Below, piece after piece: positions 33,701 through 47,341 of a DNA stretch of 64,000 bases (position 1 is its first letter; the number at the start of each line of letters is the position of its first letter). Where the stretch lies: positions 22,188,501 through 22,252,500 of the forward strand of contig NC_012870.2 of the NCBI RefSeq assembly GCF_000003195.3, in the 5' to 3' direction. The stretch comes from Sorghum bicolor (taxonomy: Eukaryota > Streptophyta > Magnoliopsida > Poales > Poaceae). The notes beneath the pieces were generated by a model. That model had not been told where the DNA came from and searched no databases. It saw only the letters and a list, made by a program, of their open reading frames with translations. The position numbers were made by a program, and so were the translations under genes.

Positions 33701-36700
33701 GCGCCCCCCCCCCCCCCTCCCCCCCCCCCCCCACCACCACCAACGGCGACCTCCGCCCGCCGCTCCTCCTCCCCCACCGGCGACCTCTGCCCACCGCTCC
33801 CTTCCTCCACCATCGCCAATGTCCACATCGCCCCTACTTGTCCCTGCCTTAGGTGGGTCGGTGTGCCTTCCGCCGCTTTTGCATGCAGTCCCATGCAGTA
33901 CTATAGAACAAAAGTTTCATTTATGGGAACTTAGTTACTATGTGTGAGTGTGTTGGTGTGTGTTTGACCGCATTGCATTCTCTACATTTTCTTCTTAATG
34001 CAAGAACATCTGGAGACTTTCAGCTTCAGGAGAATACATGACAAAGTATGCATATGATGCGTTCTTTCAGGGCGCCATTTATTTCAGACCGTATGAGAGA
34101 ATATGGAAGTCATGGACCCCTCCCAAATGTCGTTTTTTCATGTGGCTGGTTGCTCATAACCGGTGTTGAACAGCTGACAGGCTTGCTCGGCAAGGACTTC
34201 ACATACGGCCAAATGTTTGCTGTGTGACCAGGAACAGGAAAGCATCCAGCACCTCCTGATTAGATGCATTTTTGCTAGGCAGTTCTGGTTTTCACTCTTG
34301 TAGCGCATTGGGCTCTCTTCACTCACGCCTCAGCCCACTGATTCAGCTTGGGAGGACTGTTGGGAAAAAGCGGAAGCAGCTACCGCTGGGGATGCGAGAA
34401 AAGGCCTAAACTATATCATTATCCTTGGCGCCTGCAGCATTTGGAACACCGGAATGACTGTGTCTTCAATGGGGCTGCACAAAGCATTGCCACAACCCTG
34501 AGTCTAGCTAGGGATGAAGCTCATTGGTGGTGTATGGCAGGAGCAAAGGGTCTGTACTTGCTCACTGCTAGGGGCTTTTAGTTTTAGCCCGCTCGGTCGC
34601 TGTACACTCAGAAACAGGTGATTAAGTCATAGAAAATAGGGAAGGTGCAGAGGTGTGGGTGTGGGTGTGTGGGTCTATGTATGACTCCTTTTCTTATACT
34701 AATACAATGATACGCAGCTCTCCTGCGTATTCGATAAAAAAAATATGCATCTCTCCTGCGTATTCAACAGAAAAAAAAAATCATAATTCATGGTGGGTAA
34801 GGTTAAGAACCTCATTCACAATGTTGCTTTTTTTGGACTGCTGATCAGCTCTATCCTTCTGCTTCTCTGTAGAAATGATAAAGTGTATATATCAAAGGAA
34901 CTTCATCAGATAATAACACAAAGTGCACTGTGCAGGTTTGCCGAACCCTGATGAGTGTTATCAACAGCGGCATATAATAAATTACCTCCATTAGGCAAGT
35001 AATTTTCAACATTATCATCGCTTGAACTCTCATCCATCATAAAGTTCTCAACAGTGTCTTCACGACGCAAATTTCCTCTCTGTTCTTTAGCCATCTGGAG
35101 GAGCCCCGGATGATTCCATACCTACACTTCAACAGTGTTACTCCCTCGCCCCTCCATTCCAAATCATAGGTCACTCTAGCTTTGGCCATGTCAAACTTCT
35201 TTAACTTTGACTAGGTTTTTAGAAAATTAGATTAACAATGAAAAGTTCAAATACATGCACTATCAATACATTTCATAAAGACTAATGAAAATAATTTAAT
35301 GTTTTACATGTTGGCTTGTTATTCTATAAGACTTGGTCAAGTTGGAGACTTTTGACTTAGGAGTTAGGAGAAAAGCTAAATTGACCTATGATTTGAAATG
35401 GAGAAAGTAGACAGCAATTCCACCTAGTTTTTATCTAAGAAACAGCACAAAGATGCAAGGTCAACGTACCTGGGCTAATGTTTGGTACTTGGCAAAGAAG
35501 GAACTGTGAGATTTTTCTGAATAACCACTACTTGAGAAACCATGAACATCTAAGAACCTTTTGTATAGCTTCCTCTGCAGCTGAGAGAGCTTTACAGTAA
35601 TAACAAAAACCTTCTTTGGTGGTAGATCATTCTTCACAACATTCATGCTCTTCCGCTGGACAAAACCTTTCAGTTGTTCAAACAAGATGTGTGATCGTTG
35701 GTTCATGATCTTGACATCATCTGATGTTGAATTCATGTGTTGCCCATTTTCAATTGGGTTCTGGAACCTGATAAAGCAGAAAGAATTCATTATTTCAACT
35801 TTAAATAAAACTACGGTGCACGTATGGCAGCGTTCACCTACCTGTTTCGGAATTCATGAGTACTCCCAAGAAAACCTTCCCTGACAAAATCAACCATCTG
35901 CTCACAAGATTAAAACAAAATACGTTGGCAAACTACTAGTATTAAACATCAAAGTAATTTCATTAACTGGATGATTAAGCAAACAAAACAGCAGGGATGC
36001 ATGGCTCCTTACACAATAATATTCCATCAAATTATTCTGCAACGGAGATCCAGTTAAAGCAATTCTTCTCTGTGTTCTTACTTGTTTCAGAGCTTGCGTA
36101 ATGTCGGCCCTCCTGTTCTTTATCATATGTGCTTCATCACATACAAGAATATCTGGCCCACACTGGCAGTACAGTGAACTGTGTCAAAAACCCACAGCTA
36201 ACATGTAACAAAGTTGGGAGAAAGCATACTATATGTCTATATGTCATAATGTGTGCCAAATGCCCACATTACCATGAAAATAGAATATTATTGAAACCTC
36301 AGTAGTACATAGCCACAAGAAGGAATCTAACGAGTTTACTATAAGACCTTGAAACAGTACCGATAGCAGGGACATGGTACGTCACCTGCAAAGCATAAGC
36401 AATTTCGTTTGCAGAATTTTTGTCCTTCACATGCTTTCCAAGGGATAAGTTCCTAAATGATGAATAACCAATGAGAAGCACTCCACCCTTCACTCGCCAT
36501 CTGGTTAGTAAATCTGGCCTTTTCACCCTGCAAAAAAAAGGAGTCAGATGGACCATTCCATCCTAATCCTAGTAGGTAAAGCTTTACTAAAGGGAAACAG
36601 TACTCCCATGTAACCAAAGGGGGGAAAACACAAGCACACCATAAGTAAATAATTCAATTGTGCAATGCAATGAAAAAACATCCTAAATAATGCAACATAG

Positions 36701-39700
36701 AGAAGGCCAATAAACCAATGAGGTGAAAGTAAGGCTTGTCCCATAATCAAGTGAATATTTGAAGAAACATTTGATCCAGTGAGATGGATAGAGGATCACA
36801 CTAAAAACTACTTGAAGAAAGTATTAAGAAAAAAGGCAATAGAGTAAAAGGACATTTAAGCAAGCTTAGGAAGCTTTCATCTTTGAGTACTGTTGACTCC
36901 AAATTCGAGAAAAGTAATCAGAATGACCTAGTGGGAATGCCACTATTGAACTCATACATCAAAGGAACCAAATACATGCATTATGTGTACAATTTATAAT
37001 ATATGAAGTTCCACTTCCAAGATTAAGTTCTCAATGTACAAATAGTGTTAAAACACTGGCCTAATCCAGAAATTTGAAATAACTAGAATATAAGTCATTT
37101 TGTCAGGTAAGAGTTAAGACTACAGCAGGATGCCTACGCCCAATTACAGGATTGAAGCAGCTTTCATAGAATGTTTGTAGTTGAGTTGCAACCTCCCACC
37201 CCGACCCAACCGTAGCTGTTTTGACAATATGTGTTGTTTAGGGCTTGCAGTGTTTTATCTTCTTTCCTAACTCTATCATTCATAAGCATATGTACTACAT
37301 ATGTTGTCTTGGGGAAGGTGCAGGAAATTCTTTAAAATTTGGCTTCTTAAGGAAAATACATGGAAAAAGTAAAACTAATAGGCTACTTAAAAGTTTCATC
37401 TAGCAGACCACACCATCGCCAATTAATTCAAGTATTCAGAATACACTTGTACAAAGATGGATTTTGAATATATGTGCATACATTCACAAGGAATCTACCC
37501 TACTTTGCGCATCCAGAGTGAACATCTTGTAGTCATATAAACAATATATTGGCACATAAAGGCTCTATGTCACATCTATTAGGTGAGGAAAAAACTAGCT
37601 GCATGAATAACAAATTAACAATAATGCAACAAAACAAGAAAATTATCTGCACCTTGCAACATCTTCCAACATAAAAACACGAAGAGGTTTCAGCTCTGCT
37701 GGACGCCACTTGCTAAACTCTTTCCTCCAGTTATGAAGAACATTGACAGGGGTGACAACAAGTGCTGTGCGCAATCCCAATTGAGCACATCTCATAACAG
37801 TATAGAGGAATGTAATAACCTGCAAAGTGCAAAAGAACAAAGATAAGAACGTAACTCCCATTATGTCATGTAATGGAACATGTTAATTGCATAAGTATAT
37901 GAAAACTAAATGTCAACCTAACAATAACTTAATCCAAATATGAGAATACAAGTACAGAAATTGAAGTTGATTGACATGCAATGTAATGGAACACGATAAC
38001 TGCATCAGTATGAAAATTAAATGTCAACCTAACAATAACTTCATCACAAATATGAGAATACAAGTACAGAAGTTGAAGTTGATTGACGTGCATGGTCTAG
38101 TTCCAGCACATAATTGATTGCCACAGGAACAACAGTTGCAGCATACAACGAATGAATAACTCGAAGAAATGTATAACCAAGCTATAAGCCAACACAGACC
38201 TGAAAGGTTTTCCCAAGGCCCATGTTATGCGCCAAAATGCACCCAAGACCTTTATCCCCGGATTTGACCTTTTTAACAGATTGAATAACATTTTCCCACA
38301 TAAACCTTATTCCTTCTACCTGTGATATCATAAAATCCAGTCAGACTCAGATATGGGTTCCCTGTACTGGTATTAATTGCTGGTGCAAGAGCAACAGCAT
38401 AGCACTTGCAAACAGTTAAATCCCCTCATTAAGTCATCACATATTCAGGATTAATTATGGAGATAATAAGAGAGGAAATCTTGACCAGGCAGACCTGATG
38501 AGGTTTCAGTTTAGAAGACATGCTGCTTGGAATCCTAACAGGTTCCTCATCCTCCTCCCTGGCAAGGTTGACTATATGTCCATCACCAGCATCCTGTAAA
38601 CAGATTTTCACTGGAGCTTCAAAGGGAGTTCCAATATTCTCACTCCTTAACTTGGTGGCAGATTGCTCTTGCATGGACTTCAAATGGTCTTGCCTTGCCT
38701 ACAAAATAATGTTACAGCCTAGATAAAACAGCTTCAAACAAGACTATACATCAAATAAAGATTAGGCTGAAAAATCACAAACCTTCTCCATTGCAATTCT
38801 ACGCTTTGTTTCCTCACCAAGTTCTGTATCATCCATAATTCTTCTAATACTCTTCTTCATTCTTCGCTTGCTGATAACATGTTGAAGGAATGACCAGGAG
38901 CTGAGCTTTGGCATGCTAAATGAAATAGGGGAAAAGATCATACCTAACAGTTGCACTATTCTCTGGTCCAGAAAGCTCTGTGTTGCTACTCTCTGAATCA
39001 GAAGATTCCACGCCACCGAGGGCCTTGTCACATTCAGAAATTAAAAGTTCCAGTTGACTGGGTATGCAGCAGCAACACTGCCAACCAGTGGCTTTAGCTT
39101 CTGATAAGCATTCTTCACCTAAATTCTTTGACAGGCAATTTGTACAGAAAAGAAGCTTACAAGAACTACAACTTTGAAGCAGTTCACTTCGTGCACACCA
39201 AGTGCAATAACCACCAGATACAGGATCCTGCCCAAATGTAAACAGCATCTCTAAGAAATCATTAATGCCTAGTTGATGATATCAATAGTCAGACCTAATT
39301 ATGTATAAAGTTCAAAAGTATCTACTATTCTAAAGGAGGTAAGTATCCACCTCAAGACGATTCTTCTCTATCACAAGAAATCTGCATGATCCACAAACAA
39401 CAACATCCAAGACAGGGTGGCGATGCACATCAGAGGCATTCAACATTTCAGAGCAAATAGTACATTTGAAAGTTTTAGGCAAACTCTTAGTAGGGAGCTT
39501 AGGGCTTTGTGATGGGAAAAGATCAAGATCAATGATATCAACCACTTTTTCGACTTCTGTGGAACTACCTTCACCATCCTTTTGTAAAGCTCGTTTGTTA
39601 TCTGTCTGCATATCATCATCACTTTCTATTATAACAGTTTTCAATCTCTTCTCGTTATCATCATCTTCAAATGTATGCTTCAATGTCTCCATAGAAACTT

Positions 39701-42700
39701 TGTTTTCATCAGTTTTGAGTTTTTTAGATGAAGGAAGATCACTTTTAGCACCTAAAACACCATTTTCTGGTAGAGGTTTCTCATCACATGATGAGACCAA
39801 ACCAATGTTCTCCTGAAAACAGGAAAGGCTGGATTAAATGAAAGAAATTCACCCAATAAATCACAGACCAATCTACAATGCATATTTATAAAAAATTTAG
39901 TTAACACGGAACAGAGCTTGAAACCATTTACTTTAAGTAATTACCTTACACCAGCCCCTCGTCCTTTTTCCTTTCAAACGACGCTGCAGGCACTTCATTA
40001 TTTTTGCATCATCCTCTTCCGTAACCTACATTAATGGTATAATTTAGTTTCCCATTAACTAAGAAAGTACACGAAGGAATTCCCTATCAAGAAAACCTTA
40101 TATTTTGCTACTAGGAAGTAGGAACCCAGCAGCTAAACAGAAGCAGTGATAGTAGATTCTCATTCTTCAGTTGGGCTACTTGGGTTGCAGTGGTGTTACC
40201 GCTAACAGCAGTATCACCCAAATTTGCCAGTGCAACCAGTAAGACATGATAACTATCTAGTATCTACAGCCTGTCCACTAAGAGAGAAAGGGGAAGAATA
40301 AAGTCCAACTAACATCATGGCTGTCAATGGAGTCACATGATCAAACAGTATTTGGTTAGTGCTTTTATAGATTACCTATTGTCTGGTTCAATTAGAACTA
40401 CATAAAACCTCGACACCTCCATGCTGCTCCCAATCTAAGATCTTCAAGCAAGTTCTCAGAGATGAAAGCTTAGGTACTGGGTTTGAATAGAGGATGACCC
40501 ACAGACCCAGTTGATCAGGCTCAGGCCTTAGTAAAGCAAAGACAGACCAGCACATCCATGAGCAGCACCTTCCTATATGCAGGCACGAAGGCTTGTTTGA
40601 CTGACAAAATTTGTTTACCTCCTCCCACAAATGGGCACATGGTCTCTCACTCAGTGAATTGGTAAAGGGTAGGCAGTAAGGCCTTCATGCTTGATTACAG
40701 TTTCTTCCCACAAACGACACTAGGGGCATTATTTTTCTATAGCTATTTTTTTCATTTCAATTAACCACATCTGTGCCTCCTAGAATGTTGCGTCATCTAA
40801 AACCCTGGTTTAGGGAGAAGGGGCCATTTGCTCTGATTTTGAGGCTCAAGGAGTCCAAACAAGATAGCTTGTCATTGATGGTTTGAATAGACATGTATAA
40901 GTACTGGGTTAACGAATCTTGCATCTCCTTCCTACATTATTCACTGATGCCTCATAGAGGATTCAGATTGGGTCTATAAATAATCTGCAGATGCCGCTGC
41001 AATGTAGCAAAAACCTTAGACATGGCTGCCAACAGTACAAAAACGAGGTATGAAACAAAGAAACTATTAGACTACCACTATGATAACTAGGCATTCATAT
41101 ACTGGGAAGTGGGAATAAACAATAGTGTGACAAGCAAAGGTAGATATAAGGCATACCCAAGCTCTAAAGCAGAAACAAAAGGTGCATGTGCTGCAATTAA
41201 GCCTAGAACCACAAGACCAAAACCAGTGGCATGTTTGCAGTTTTAACTAATTAACAGAGCTAAAAAAGTAGTCTCAGCTGACCTTTCTGTATTTCCTTCT
41301 CTGTTCCTCAGAAAGCTCTACTTCATCTACACCTTTTATATCATCAAAAACACCACCAACTTCAGATATCTCCTCTACCTACAGAATCGTAACAATGATA
41401 GCAAAGATTTAGACGGAAGAATCATAGGTGGCCAGCGGATTCAAAAAATTCATACCCTGCTAGTTATCTAAGAGTATAACATGAATAAAAATGTACTAAC
41501 TGAAAAACATTCTCTATTTATCTGTTTAATATTTAATATAGATAAAGAACGTAGACAACAAAACACTTTAAGTTCCACGGTAGTGAGTAGTGACTATTGA
41601 CAAGTAGTTCTCTTTCTAAAAAATATTAATACAGCTCCAAACACAGTACACGGTACAGCACTAAATAGCAATTACTTCCAAATTCATCACGGTCTATCTT
41701 GCAGTAATATTATTTTAACTAGAACAAATTACACTTGCTGTGCATACCATTGTGAAGAGATGAAAAGCAGGACTGCACAAACATCTTGGTGACATTCTTT
41801 TAAAAGATGCAAGATGAAATACTAAAACTGGTCAATTTAACCATGGTCAATCACCTAGCCATTGTGCACATGAGAATTGACAATACAATAGACAGTCTCA
41901 TACTCTCGTTATAAAAATAAAGTTACTGCGCATTGTCCTAGTCTTGTCCAATACCTTTGTCCTAACATTGCATGAAAACAACGCTTCAACACAGGGTGGG
42001 GTGGGTTTTCCCCTCTGTTATTCTTCAGATTATCAGATAAAGTAAATGAAAAACATGTTTCTAAAATTAAGAGAAGAGGGTAGGATAAGATTTCAAGAAA
42101 TCCATGAATGAGACTAATAAATAGTCTAATGATTGCATCACAAAATATGAGAAAGTACTCGGTTGAAATGGCACCTCGTCAACTCCAGGAAACTGGAGAC
42201 CTAATGCGGCTGCTTCCTGGGGGGTGCTTGCAAGATAAACTGATGCCCAGTTACTGCTACCAAATGTATTCTCAGCATTCTCCTTAGATTTAATAAGTTC
42301 ATTGAAAGAGCTCCAACTTTTCTCATGACACTTAACAGAATCATCATCCTCAACAGGAATTTTTCCAGTAAGAAAGCCACTAGCACCTTCCTCCAGCAAC
42401 CTCCCGTGTTTTCTGATCGAAGAAGACAACGTTGAGTCTTTTTGAGAGAAAATACAGCAGGGGAGGCCCCCACTGTTTGCTTTATTAAAACAAAATAAAA
42501 AAATAAAAGGACAACACTATACAACGCTGTCTCTCATACAATATACACAAAACAGCAAAATTGTAGCCCCAAAATTACCTCCGTACAGGTCTGCGAGACT
42601 GAAGGTATTCATCAGCATTTTTAATGGATCGGTTAGCTTCTTCAGGCACTTGAGAACCAGCCCAATGTGTCCTGCTCTTCCATGCTTCAGTTTCACAAAC

Positions 42701-44856
42701 ATTTGGAACTTGACTTTCAATTGACTTATAGAGTCTGGGAAGTTCAATTCCAGCAGCATCAAGTTGTTCCTGCATCATATAAAAAATGCAAATTTTATCT
42801 TCAGCCATGCAAATTTGTCTTCAGCATGATGAGTAACATGGGGCTTCTCAAAATATTCTTTTCCTATAATAGAAATAGATAAAAGCACATACCAAGCATC
42901 ATGGGAGTAAACAATATGTATCAGTTTAACATAACCAGCGTTAAAGTCTAACACAGAACCAGTACAGAGAAATTTAATGTGGCCATTTTCTTTGTGCTTA
43001 GCAAAGCCAAGTCCCCCAACAGGATTATACAAAAGAACTCCAAAGATACAACAAATGTAAGTGCCATTATCCATAAGAAAGACAGGTTGATTCGGTTCAG
43101 CACTAAATCTTCATATGCATTTATATAGCACAGGAATTTAGGAAATCTATCTGAGACAACACGTGCAAATGGTAGTTAGTAAATGTAACATGGACAAAAA
43201 AAAATATTTACAAGGGAAAACATTACCAACAGAATAGAACTACGGATCTCTAGATCATCAAGTTCATTTTCCCATTGCATCTGGAATTGCTCCATCTCAG
43301 TTGACACAGCTGATTCTAACTATTTAAATAATTAAAGGATAATATATCAGTGCACAGAAAGAGAAACAATTGAGGATTACGATTTACAAATTACGAAATA
43401 AATATGAACATGTTCAAAAACCTCATCTCCTTGAAGCCTCTCAGATAACTCCAATCTTACTTCAATTTCAACTTTGTCCAGTGACTCCTTTTCAAGTGAC
43501 TCTTGCGCTTGAGCTGCCTAAAAGTCACCAGAAACACGATCAATCAAACAGCAAAAAAAGGGTGTGAATAAAACAGAAAAGATTATATAGGTTACTTTGC
43601 TCTCGACTTCGAGGAATTCAGCAACCAATTCTTCAACTTCTTCCTCAGTAAGAGGTACCTGTTAGACAATCAAATTAAAAAAAAATTTGTCAAATACTAT
43701 TTAAATTTTAAATAGAAACTACTAAATTTCTGCCCATCAAGATTTTAAACTTCTAAGAAGAAACTACAATGTAGTTAATATTTAAGTGTAAATAACACAA
43801 AAAGGTACTCCGTCCCAAATTATAGATTGTTTTGGCTTTTCTAGGTACACATAGATTTTGCTAGGCACCTAGATATATGGTATGTTTAGATACAGAACAA
43901 ACGGATGTAGCGTAAATTATATAGAACATCATGTCAATCAACAATAAAATAAATAAAGATGGCCATCAATAAAAGTTCCCAAAATTCCACACCAAGTTGC
44001 CATACTTTCTCTATGGGTGCCTATGGTACATAATAATATTGTTACCTTCAATGAAAATATATGATTTATTAATACCAACTAAACCTGACAATGGTTTGGG
44101 TTAAAACCGGGTTTTTGGTTTGGTTTTACTTTTGGGCTGTATTGGTTTGGATTGAAACAGGCTGAAAAGGCTGTTGGGCCAGTTTGGTTTGGGCCCTATT
44201 AAAGTGGGCTGAACTGGCTTGGCTGTAAATAATAGAGTTTACAATGATTTTTTATTCTATCTATTTATTTTTTGCTTTTGTTTATGGCTAAATATAAACA
44301 ATAGCATGAGGTGCCGGTGAAATGGTGGGTTGGAAATGTATTTTAATGGGTCTAGCGCATAAGTGGTATGATTTGGTGTGGATGATTGAAGTCATGGTCT
44401 AATTTGGTTTGGATTTGACTTTCACATATATATGTTTTGGATTGGTGTGGGTTTGGTTTGGATCTCAGCCCACTGTCTACCAACAGAACTTCACAAAACT
44501 TAAGTAGACAACGATAGATATCGAAATAGTTTATAGGATTCACACACCTCAGTGCCTTCCACAGATGCTGAAGCTTGTTCATTATCTGATTCTCGGAGAG
44601 AGCTTTCATATGAATCGGACTCTGTATCATCATCAGTAATGGATGTTTCTTCATTCGCATTGTTGTCCATTGTTGTGCATGGAGGCTCCTTATACTCCTT
44701 CAATGAACTGTCTCCTATGCTAGTACTAGTATCCACACCAATTTTATTTTCATCACTTTGAGAGTCGATGATTATTATATCTACTAGCTGTCCATTTGGT
44801 TGAACAGATTCCATCTTTGCCATCTTATCATCAGACAATATTCCATCCTTATTCAT
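30755..44856 (-). CDS. ATRX: ATRX/CHR20-type SNF2 chromatin remodeller, complete, 25 exons
   Basis: Nuclear ATP-dependent remodeller; plant ATRX assists histone H3.3 deposition. Exons, in order: 44548-44856, 43596-43658, 43422-43517, 43227-43319, 42579-42769, 42175-42412, 41283-41378, 39945-40025, 39351-39812, 38944-39227, 38783-38870, 38495-38698, 38200-38319, 37653-37819, 36386-36527, 36013-36162, 35842-35897, 35470-35767, 34986-35121, 34811-34866, 33073-33305, 32032-32235, 31870-31948, 31521-31750, 30755-31130. Phases all match and the sum is 1483 residues, close to Arabidopsis ATRX as I recall it. Features: acidic N-terminus; Cys-rich ADD domain about 500-600 (CTICSEM, CGSCRF, CTWCARS, CTNCLS); SNF2 motif I MGLGKT about 768-773; DEAH 887-890; helicase C with VLVFSQS and motif [13 protein letters not shown] about 1248-1258. 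A GC-AG intron follows 32032. A 5' UTR intron (about 44877-45693) is likely. Confidence 0.95.
31270..31494. mobile_element. Possible MITE in ATRX intron 24
   Basis: GGACCTTGGATGCATAGTA near 31272 and the inverted GCATCCAAATAGGGTC near 31473 form an imperfect terminal inverted repeat around AT-rich DNA with several near-palindromic phrases (AAACCATAG, CTATGGTTT-like). The target duplication is not clear. Confidence 0.4.
32030..32031 (-). other. Non-canonical GC donor of ATRX intron 22
   Basis: Exon 22 ends TGGAG and the intron begins GCAAGA. The next exon starts after TTTCCAG at 31948. Splicing here keeps phase 2 and gives the conserved VWRYGQTKP of helicase motif VI. No GT donor near this point does so. 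Confidence 0.85.
33520..33680. repeat. Tandem duplication (about 90 bp) and poly-C tract in ATRX intron 20
   Basis: AAGTCCCCAACATCTTATCC...CAGCCGCTGGTCTCC is repeated as AAGTCCCCAACACCTTATCC...CAGCCGCTGATCTCC. A C-rich run follows at 33706-33732. Pro-rich frames in this area arise from composition. Confidence 0.75.
33990..34745 (+). mobile_element. 5'-truncated LINE (L1-type) 3' end in ATRX intron 20
   Basis: The plus strand encodes a decayed zf-RVT domain: [31 protein letters not shown], then TGA where Trp is expected, [10 protein letters not shown], a frame change, then [16 protein letters not shown] and FARQFWF. The 3' end reads GATACGCAGCTCTCCTGCGT followed by an A-run at 34735, with a second short copy of the tail and another A-run at 34765-34780. 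It is antisense to ATRX, dead by nonsense and frameshift. Confidence 0.8.
35141..35407. mobile_element. Stowaway-type MITE in ATRX intron 18
   Basis: Inverted ends CTCCATTCCAAATCATAGGTC-like (first 20 from 35152) and GACCTATGATTTGAAATGG, with TA duplicated at 35139-35140 and 35408-35409. It lies between exons 18 and 19. Confidence 0.8.
37870..38093. repeat. 113-bp tandem duplication in ATRX intron 13
   Basis: GTAATGGAACATG at 37870 and GTAATGGAACACG at 37983 start two similar units sharing AATGTCAACCTAACAATAAC and GAATACAAGTACAGAA. The copies differ by scattered substitutions and small indels. Confidence 0.85.
43806..43905. mobile_element. Partial Stowaway-like end in ATRX intron 1
   Basis: GTACTCCGTCCCAAATTATA opens a Stowaway-like arm, but no matching right end was found. 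The same intron (44080-44480) also has a G/T-rich stretch of repeated GGTTTGG. Confidence 0.45.
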
Positions 44857-44876
44857 AGTATTATATCATTTACTTC

Positions 44877-45900
44877 TACAGAAATATATCTGGTTCCACC
44901 TTTGCATACATTAACTATTTTACTGCAAAATACAAAAAGAAAAAGAAATAAGCAAAACAAGAATGCAGATTTGCTCAGGTACCAAAACAATAAAATAAAA
45001 GTAAAATGGTATTTTGACAACAGAAATAAAAACAACTGCAGGTTTCACTTTAGGGTTGAATGAAACAGGACCCTGTTTACTGCTGGATTTAAAATACTGA
45101 AACACAAATACTTTAAGGTTGATTAAATGGCATGCCTTCATGAAGTGATTGTGTCTATACCCAGGACATTAGCATAATTCTAAAGAATAATGATAGGATT
45201 CCCATTAGCAAGTTCATAACATGACACGGTAACTACAATTATACATACAACGGCGCAAGTTCAGTGATAGTTTTTTATGCTAGCCAGTCAAACTCATAAA
45301 TGTTTGGATACTACTAATAGTGCAGCATCAATCCACACGCACAGAGCAAAAATTGGCATTATTGCAGGTCCATGTTTTTTTTCTTATTTTTTCAACACGT
45401 ACGGAGCAAACACATTAGTTTGAAACCAACATGCTAGTGCTACCATCTCCCCCGTCGAAGTCTAATTGATACAGTAGGAACAACATTGCAGGGCTGAAGA
45501 AATAGTTGATCGTTGACGCATTGCCTGCCCAGAGGGGCGGACCTAGTAAAGGTACATGGATGTACACATGTGCACCCGGTATTTTTTGCAAAAAGTTCGA
45601 GGTTAGTAGGCATCAAATGGCCAAATAGCTTTCAGTTAGGGTTTGGGTGCTTGGTTTCGCACAGCAGAAAGGGAGGCGAAGAGGTGGGAATACCTGGTGG
45701 GTGCTCGTGGCCGGCGAAGAGACCAACGAAGGCCTCGGCACCTGGCGTAGGGCGGCGGCGGAGCTAGCCCACTCAGTTCGTCGCAGAAAGAGGGGGGAGA
45801 GAGAGAGAGGGAGAGGAAGCGCGCACGCCGCACGCGGGATGAAATGAACCGTAATTTCAGTGAAGGAAGAAGTGCCCTCGACCCCTCAACTTTTACGCTC
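44877..45900 (-). promoter_or_regulatory. ATRX 5' UTR, leader intron and promoter region
   Basis: On the minus strand TTTCTGTAG is a good acceptor just before the start-codon exon (edge about 44876). GTATTCCC after CACCAG at 45693 is a matching donor, so a leader exon from about 45694 to about 45800 in the GC-rich, CT-rich stretch is likely. The region above 45850 would then be the core promoter. No clear TATA box was seen. This is inference from splice signals and composition. Confidence 0.45.
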
Positions 45901-47338
45901 GTCTGATTCAATGTTTAACCTCAAAATCAATGTCCCCTCAAAAAATAACTACAAAATCAATGTTTGACCCTCTCTTTTAAAACAATTTCTTTTGCTGGCC
46001 AGTTTTGTTGGTTACCGCTGACATGCTGCCATGTCACACGAGAATACATATCTTTTGAAAAATATCGAAAATCATAAAAAAAAATAGAAATTATCTAAAT
46101 ATTTTTTATATGGAAAAATAGTGTAATTGAAAATCTTTAAACTCTAGTTTAATCTTATAAAATTCATATAAATTTTGTTTTAGCTCGAAAGATTATAAAA
46201 GTAGTTTTTGAATATTTTTTTCTATAACTACACTCTATCCTATCCTATGTGCCTAGCTTAAAATTGTTTGAATCTTTGCGATCTATTTTGTTGCTCTTCA
46301 CTTTGTCTATTCTAATTAACTAGCAAACATTATGTGTGTTGCAACGAAAGAAAAAAGACATCAAACATTCATGGAAAACAACAACGTGAATGGTACTTAT
46401 CTATTTATATTTTATCTTATCTATAAAAATTAAAAGCTATAATTTATTTATGGTGATCATGACATCCATGTTTTTAAGCTAATGTTAGTAGTAATACAAC
46501 AATGTCCTATTAAGTCAGTGTAAATTTGAAAATACAAACTTATTAAATTTTTTCTGTTACAAGGCACATAAATATTTTGATAGTCAAATTTCAAGTTCCT
46601 TGACTTCGTTTTTTGGACTCATAATTAAGAATCGGTCTATCCATTTATGATTATGATAGGAAACATCTTTAAGTTTTTCACATGTAACCCTGGTCAAAGA
46701 TTGCATATGTAAATAAATATAGTTTAGAGACAAATTTATTGAGACCGGATCAAACAATAAATTGGTCAATATTTTATTTTAACGTTTGATTAGTTAGACC
46801 AAAAGTTTAATTGGTTATGATAAGATAATTTTTTGTAATAAAAATAGCATTAACATCTTGGTAGTCGAAATATCATTTTAAAGAGGGTCAAAACTTTAAA
46901 AGATCCACACTCAAAATTTTCTTGTGCTAGTTCTCATCATACCGAGATTGATTGACTTGAACTAAATTAGACAATAAATTGCTATAACATGATGGTAAAG
47001 AAAGTTTGTTTCTTTGAAAAAAACTAATAGTGGAAAGGCTCATGATATTATATTTATTTAGTATTTATTTTGAGTTTATGGAAAATAAAAACTGCAGGAG
47101 CCATTGTTTATTTTTGAGTTTATGAAAAAAATAAAAAACACAAGAGCGAAAGAATTAAGAAATGACAAAATAAATTGATTGATAGGGATAAATAGAGAAA
47201 AATGAAAAAGGTAATTCGAGATAAAAAAGATAAAAATAGAAACGGAACAAGAAAAATAAAAAAAGAAATGTGAAAAAAAATAAAATAAAAAAGACAAACG
47301 GAACAACAGGAACAAGGGAAGAGAAGCAATCAAGATTC
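45901..47338. other. AT-rich spacer
   Basis: No gene. It contains A/T-rich sequence with a purine-rich tract (47090-47310), and near 46330 a degenerate copy of a grass repeat phrase (ATGTGTGTTGCAACG) related to the one at 5075. Confidence 0.5.
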
Positions 47339-47341
47339 TTA

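Noticed and set aside
33448..33947. Pro-rich and Gly-rich frames in ATRX intron 20
   Set aside because: They come from the tandem duplication and poly-C run; they are intronic and unlike any protein.
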